Shown here one piece after another: positions 7,600 through 10,684 of a stretch of 10,684 nt of DNA (positions within the stretch are counted from its first letter, which is position 1; each line of letters begins with the position of its first letter). A program made the position numbers and the translations under genes. Origin of the DNA: Blastomyces gilchristii SLH14081 (taxonomy: Eukaryota > Ascomycota > Eurotiomycetes > Onygenales > Ajellomycetaceae); NCBI RefSeq assembly GCF_000003855.2, contig NW_003101678.1, positions 4,044,111 to 4,054,794 of the forward strand, given 5' to 3'. The notes beneath the pieces were generated by a model. That model searched no databases. It was not told the origin of the DNA and saw only the letters and a program-made list of their open reading frames with translations.

Positions 7600-8075
7600 A
7601 GATCTCAATTTTAAAACCGATATTAATTTCAATTGACTAGGTGATACTGATAACTATAAATTCATATCAGATCTTCTCATTCATCTACCTGATAACTCAA
7701 TTGCATGAAAATAAGTTAAAGAGATAATTATAACTCTCTATATTATAGAAGCTGAGTATATATCTGTTAGTGAGAGTCTAAAAATTATAATCTGACTGTG
7801 TAGACTACTAATTAAGCTTAAATTTCTACTCTCTGACTTTACTATCTCTCTGTATATTAATAACAATAATGAAATCATTATAGTAAACAGTGACAAGATT
7901 ACTCATAACGTATTATTATATTAATATAAAATATTATTATATCTATAATACTGCTACATCAGATATTATTAAAATTAAATGGATAAATACTCCTCATACA
8001 ACCGTGAATACTCTTACAAAGATATTAATCTTTGAAGTTTATAAAAATACTCTGATTAATATAAAGATTTAAATG
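7600..8075 (+). pseudogene. Ty1/copia RNase H remnant
   Basis: One frame from 7619 reads DINFN-TGA-LGD (family: DADWAGD), then ISDLLIHL, SIA-TGA-K (family: ISWKSKKQ), IIEAEYISVSESLKIII-TGA-L (family: TEAEYxALSEAxKEAxWL, EAEY intact) and SLYINNNNEIIIVNSDK. After about a 1-nt shift near 7908 the frame 7890-8072 continues TYYYINIKYYYIYNTA (family: TKHIDIRYHYIRD), IIKIKWINTPHTTVNTLTK (family: IxxxWIxTxxxxADxLTK) and ends at 8072. Three Trp positions are TGA (7634, 7706 and 7793) and one is TGG; a TAA lies at 7712-7714. This is the C-terminal end of a copia polyprotein. Integrase and RT are absent, so the element is deleted and dead. Family motifs are from memory. Confidence 0.8.
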
Positions 8076-8900
8076 TTCACAGTCTACAAAGCTCTACAGA
8101 TATCTTAATATATACAAGGTTTAATCAGGCTAATATCTCTATATTAATTTTTCATTAATTCTTTAATTCATATTAGTCTTTTGTAAAATCTTCGATGAAA
8201 GATACTACTATTTTATATATACTATTCTTTCTTTAGTCATAGAACTGCTCTGCTGAGTTGTAAAAATCTACCTAGTAAAGTAGTAAGTAAGAGAGATATT
8301 GAATTCTTCTTCTACAGACTGACTGCTTCTGTATAAGTGAGATATTCTCTTATTACTAAGTAAATACTTATCACATATACAAGACCGTATAATAGCTAGA
8401 TCTTAATAATATAATCAACTACTCTACAATATCACCTCTATTATAAAATATATAATTATCACAGATAATAGTCAGATAAAACTTTTATAAATTAAAATTA
8501 TTTTATTATGATCAGAGTTAATTAATATTTATAAAATTCAGATATTTATAAGTTTTATACATTTCTGTAAACAATTTATCTTTATATTTATCAGAATTTA
8601 TTTAACTCTGATAGATATATTAAACAGTGAAAATAAAAAGAAGTTATGCTGTAAATAAAGAATGAAAAAGTCATTATAAAAGAAAAACTGTAAGAACTTT
8701 CTTATTTCAGAAGTTTATAAAATCTTTACAGAATTGAACTAGTTATTCACAGATATAGTAATACTTTATAACTTTAATCTCTTATTTTTAATCAGATTAA
8801 AGACTGATATTTTCTTCTTTACAATTTCAAAAATTGTCTCATAATTACAGTCAAATGAGAACTGAGTTTCAGTGACTTTTTTCTCACGGAAGAGTATTGC
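8076..8900. other. AT-rich DNA with no recognisable gene
   Basis: No open frame over 60 codons resembles a protein. No 3' copia LTR could be matched to 7105-7584, though one might be expected after the RNase H end. Short tracts of TATA-rich and TCTT-rich sequence are all that can be seen. The frame at 8766-8987 (minus) crosses into the MITE and is not a gene. Confidence 0.55.
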
Positions 8901-8905
8901 AGCTA

Positions 8906-9430
8906 GACTGATTATGTGACCGTGTCTAGACTGGCCGCTGGGACTATGAATTTCACATTTGATTTTATTTGATCTGGTCTCATACATTTCTTGACGTGAA
9001 TCTCACTGAGACTAATCATTAAAAAAACATGCAAAGTAACTATATATCAGATCTCAAAATGAGATCATGACTTAGAAAAATTAAGAAGGTGATTTCATTT
9101 AGTCTCATTTTATCTCATTCTTAGCATAAAGTGACTATTTTTGAAGATTTTAAGGTTTTTTTTAGACTATTTTTAATTTTTTAAAAAGTAACACTTTTTG
9201 ATAACACTCAAATGAGATTTAAAGTCATTTAAAGCAATAAAAATAATTTAAATTGAGAAGTGAAAATCATGATCTCATTTGAAAAATGTGATAAGAGTAG
9301 ATAGTAAGTCTCACTGAGACAGTATAAGACTACTATCTAATGTTAAAACTGTGTAATGAAATCAGTCAAATTGATAATAAGACTATTAAATATTCTGATT
9401 CTGATCTCAGATACAGTCACACGGTCAGTC
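8906..9430 (-). mobile_element. MITE copy 3, full length (525 bp)
   Basis: This is the best-preserved copy of the TIR element, inverted relative to copies 1 and 2. Its left end is GACTGATTATGTGAC then CGTGTCT. Its right end, AGATACAGTCACACGGTCAGTC, is a good inverted match, with ends about 24 bp long. TA flanks both sides, at 8904-8905 and 9431-9432, as expected for a Tc1/mariner-type target duplication. There is no transposase. The element keeps some CC, GG and CG near its left end (CTGGCCGCTGGGAC), where copy 2 has TC and TA, so it is less mutated than copy 2. Confidence 0.85.
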
Positions 9431-9453
9431 TAATTATATCTGAGATCAGAATC
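9397..9453. repeat. 17-bp perfect inverted repeat across the MITE end
   Basis: GATTCTGATCTCAGATA (9397-9413) is repeated in perfect inverted form, TATCTGAGATCAGAATC, at 9437-9453. The 23-bp spacer holds the right inverted repeat of MITE copy 3. Part of the arm therefore lies outside the element boundary set by the TA duplication. Either the boundary is further out, or an end was duplicated in inverted form. Confidence 0.75.
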
Positions 9454-10138
9454 AAACTTTACAGTTATTATATTATCTAAAAGTATTACTTCTAATCATG
9501 ATTTATATTCATGACATTAATTTCAAGTCATATTATTTTACATATTAAAGATTTCAGATTCACTTTTTAAATAAAAATCTAGTTTAAAATAAAGAATATG
9601 TTTGAATTCTTAGTTACATTTTCATTCTAATCTTATTATTAAGCATAATATCAAATGTAATTATGAAATTTTTTCTCACTTATATAATATTATAACATGG
9701 TACTCATTTGTTAAAAATTCAATAGAGAGTGTTATTAAATATTATTACTTTTCTGAATATAGATTATAATTTCTATAATTTTAATTTAAAAAAAATATAT
9801 GAAATATAAAAAAAATAAAAAAACAAAAAACAAAATAAAGACAAGAACAAATCATAATAAAAAATCAAAAAAAATGAGAAAGAAAATAAAAGAAATCAAG
9901 ATTACAGAGCTATAGTACTTTTAAAATACTTACTTCTTAGAGTTTTTATAATATTTATTATTAACTGTATATTTCTTATAGTAAGAGTAACACAGCTGTA
10001 ATAAGTTATTATCTTAATATTATCTAATAAATAATCAGTATATATGTATATAAATATGAATAATTAGAAAATATACACTTAAAAAGTGTGATCAGAGTGA
10101 ACTTTGCTGTTACTTGAATATTATTAAGAATAGAACAC
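9454..10138. other. AT-rich DNA with an A-rich tract
   Basis: No gene is visible. Positions 9781-9900 are a strongly A-rich low-complexity tract (runs of A with scattered C, G and T). Near 9728-9752 a short stretch GAGTGTTATTAAA resembles the MITE interior, but the match is too short to call a copy. Confidence 0.5.
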
Positions 10139-10168
10139 TGAAATCAATGATTTCTCTCATTGATTTCA
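10139..10168. repeat. 12-bp perfect hairpin
   Basis: TGAAATCAATGA (10139-10150) and TCATTGATTTCA (10157-10168) are perfect inverted repeats with the 6-base loop TTTCTC. No run of T follows, so it is not a typical terminator. It could be the scar or end of a foldback element. No gene is adjacent. Confidence 0.7.
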
Positions 10169-10684
10169 CAGATAAGATATATGAAGATAATCTTTAGAAA
10201 TATAAGATTCTCTGACTTCTGATAAAAACATATCTCATAAAGAGACTCTATTTTCATAATATCAAAAACTGAGTGTTATTAAAAAGTGTTACTTTCATAT
10301 AATGTATATATACTTACTTCAGTGATTCATTCTCTGCATTTATAACTGAGAATTATAACTTTTTTCTATTACACAGCTCTTCTTGAGATGCTTCTGTCAG
10401 TTTATAACTTACACAGTCTCTCAGTTCAGTATATACTATGTATATATAGCTCTGTATACTGAGACTGTATTGATTATTATAATCTGATATAGTACTTGCT
10501 TTTCACAGATCATGTTTCATTTAAAGAGAGAAAGAATGCAACTGCTGTTTTATTAAAGAAGAGACAGATAATTAATATTATAGAAAATAATTTAATTTCT
10601 TCTATATTTGAAATTTAATTAGTATATTCTCTTCAATTTGAGAGTTTCTGAGAGTGTTTTAATAGTCTTTATACTAGCTTGAAA
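10169..10684. other. AT-rich DNA with an imperfect palindrome
   Basis: No gene is visible. Positions 10413-10420 (ACAGTCTC) and 10427-10433 (CAGTATA) pair with 10455-10468 (TATACTGAGACTGT), giving a large imperfect palindrome with a 6-base bulge around a TATA-rich loop. At 10270-10297 a stretch GAGTGTTATTAAAAAGTG resembles the MITE interior (GAGTGTTATCAAAAAGTG), so a fragment of that element may be present. Confidence 0.45.

Noticed and set aside
3897..8075. An alternative genetic code with TGA read as Trp
   Set aside because: It would explain the TGA codons neatly, and LINE copy B would then be one open frame. But TGG is still used, copy A also has five internal TAA codons, and conserved Gly and Pro codons are damaged (PQGSP to LQESS) in the way GG-to-GA and CC-to-TC mutation predicts. 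Mutation explains all of it. Checking TGA use in conserved host genes would settle the matter.
1..10684. Classic CpA-type repeat-induced point mutation
   Set aside because: C-to-T decay of repeats is evident, but CpA and TpG remain common and Trp codons become TGA, not TAG. The general idea of repeat-directed mutation is kept; the classic sequence context is not.

Overview
This window looks like a gene-free, AT-rich block of a fungal nuclear genome, most likely a filamentous ascomycete. It is built almost entirely from nested, decayed transposable elements. The recognisable coding remnants are Tad1-like LINE ORF2 pieces (reverse transcriptase, RNase H and a Cys/His tail) and a Ty1/copia RNase H end. 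No intact host gene, rRNA, tRNA or CRISPR array was found. The organism call is inference from these element families; no taxonomic marker is present.

Layout, left to right. 1-168: right end of a short TIR element (MITE copy 1). About 169-2095: AT-rich DNA with no recognisable gene. 2096-2313: a purine-rich GCAGNN tract. 2316-2838: MITE copy 2. 2986-3297: a 312-bp minus-strand SINE-like unit with an (AAT)n tail. 3298-3562: a short block of normal composition, rich in CpG, with a TATA box and repeated motifs. 3575-3884: a second copy of the SINE-like unit, flanked by a perfect 12-bp duplication. About 3897-6188: LINE copy A, minus strand, truncated at its 5' end inside the RT domain. 6188-6841: LINE copy B, same strand, truncated inside RNase H, joined head-to-tail to copy A. 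About 7105-7584: a possible copia LTR. 7600-8075: the copia RNase H remnant, plus strand. 8906-9430: MITE copy 3, inverted. 9431-10684: AT-rich DNA with hairpins and an A-rich tract.

The main result is a mutation signature. Nearly every remaining C is followed by A or T, and CC, GG and CG are rare outside the 3298-3562 block. In the three decayed coding remnants, about 19 conserved Trp positions now read TGA, one reads TAA, none reads TAG, and about four remain TGG. Conserved Gly codons have mostly become Glu or Asp. This implies C-to-T mutation mainly at CpC (GG to GA on the other strand) and at CpG. Classic repeat-induced point mutation, which favours CpA, would instead give TAG or TAA. The block at 3298-3562 escaped this, although its 3' edge seems to have been in place before the decayed unit beside it inserted.

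Nothing here appears to work together as a functional system. The elements are relics, and the interest lies in the mutation process, the unmutated promoter-like block and the undescribed small repeat families.
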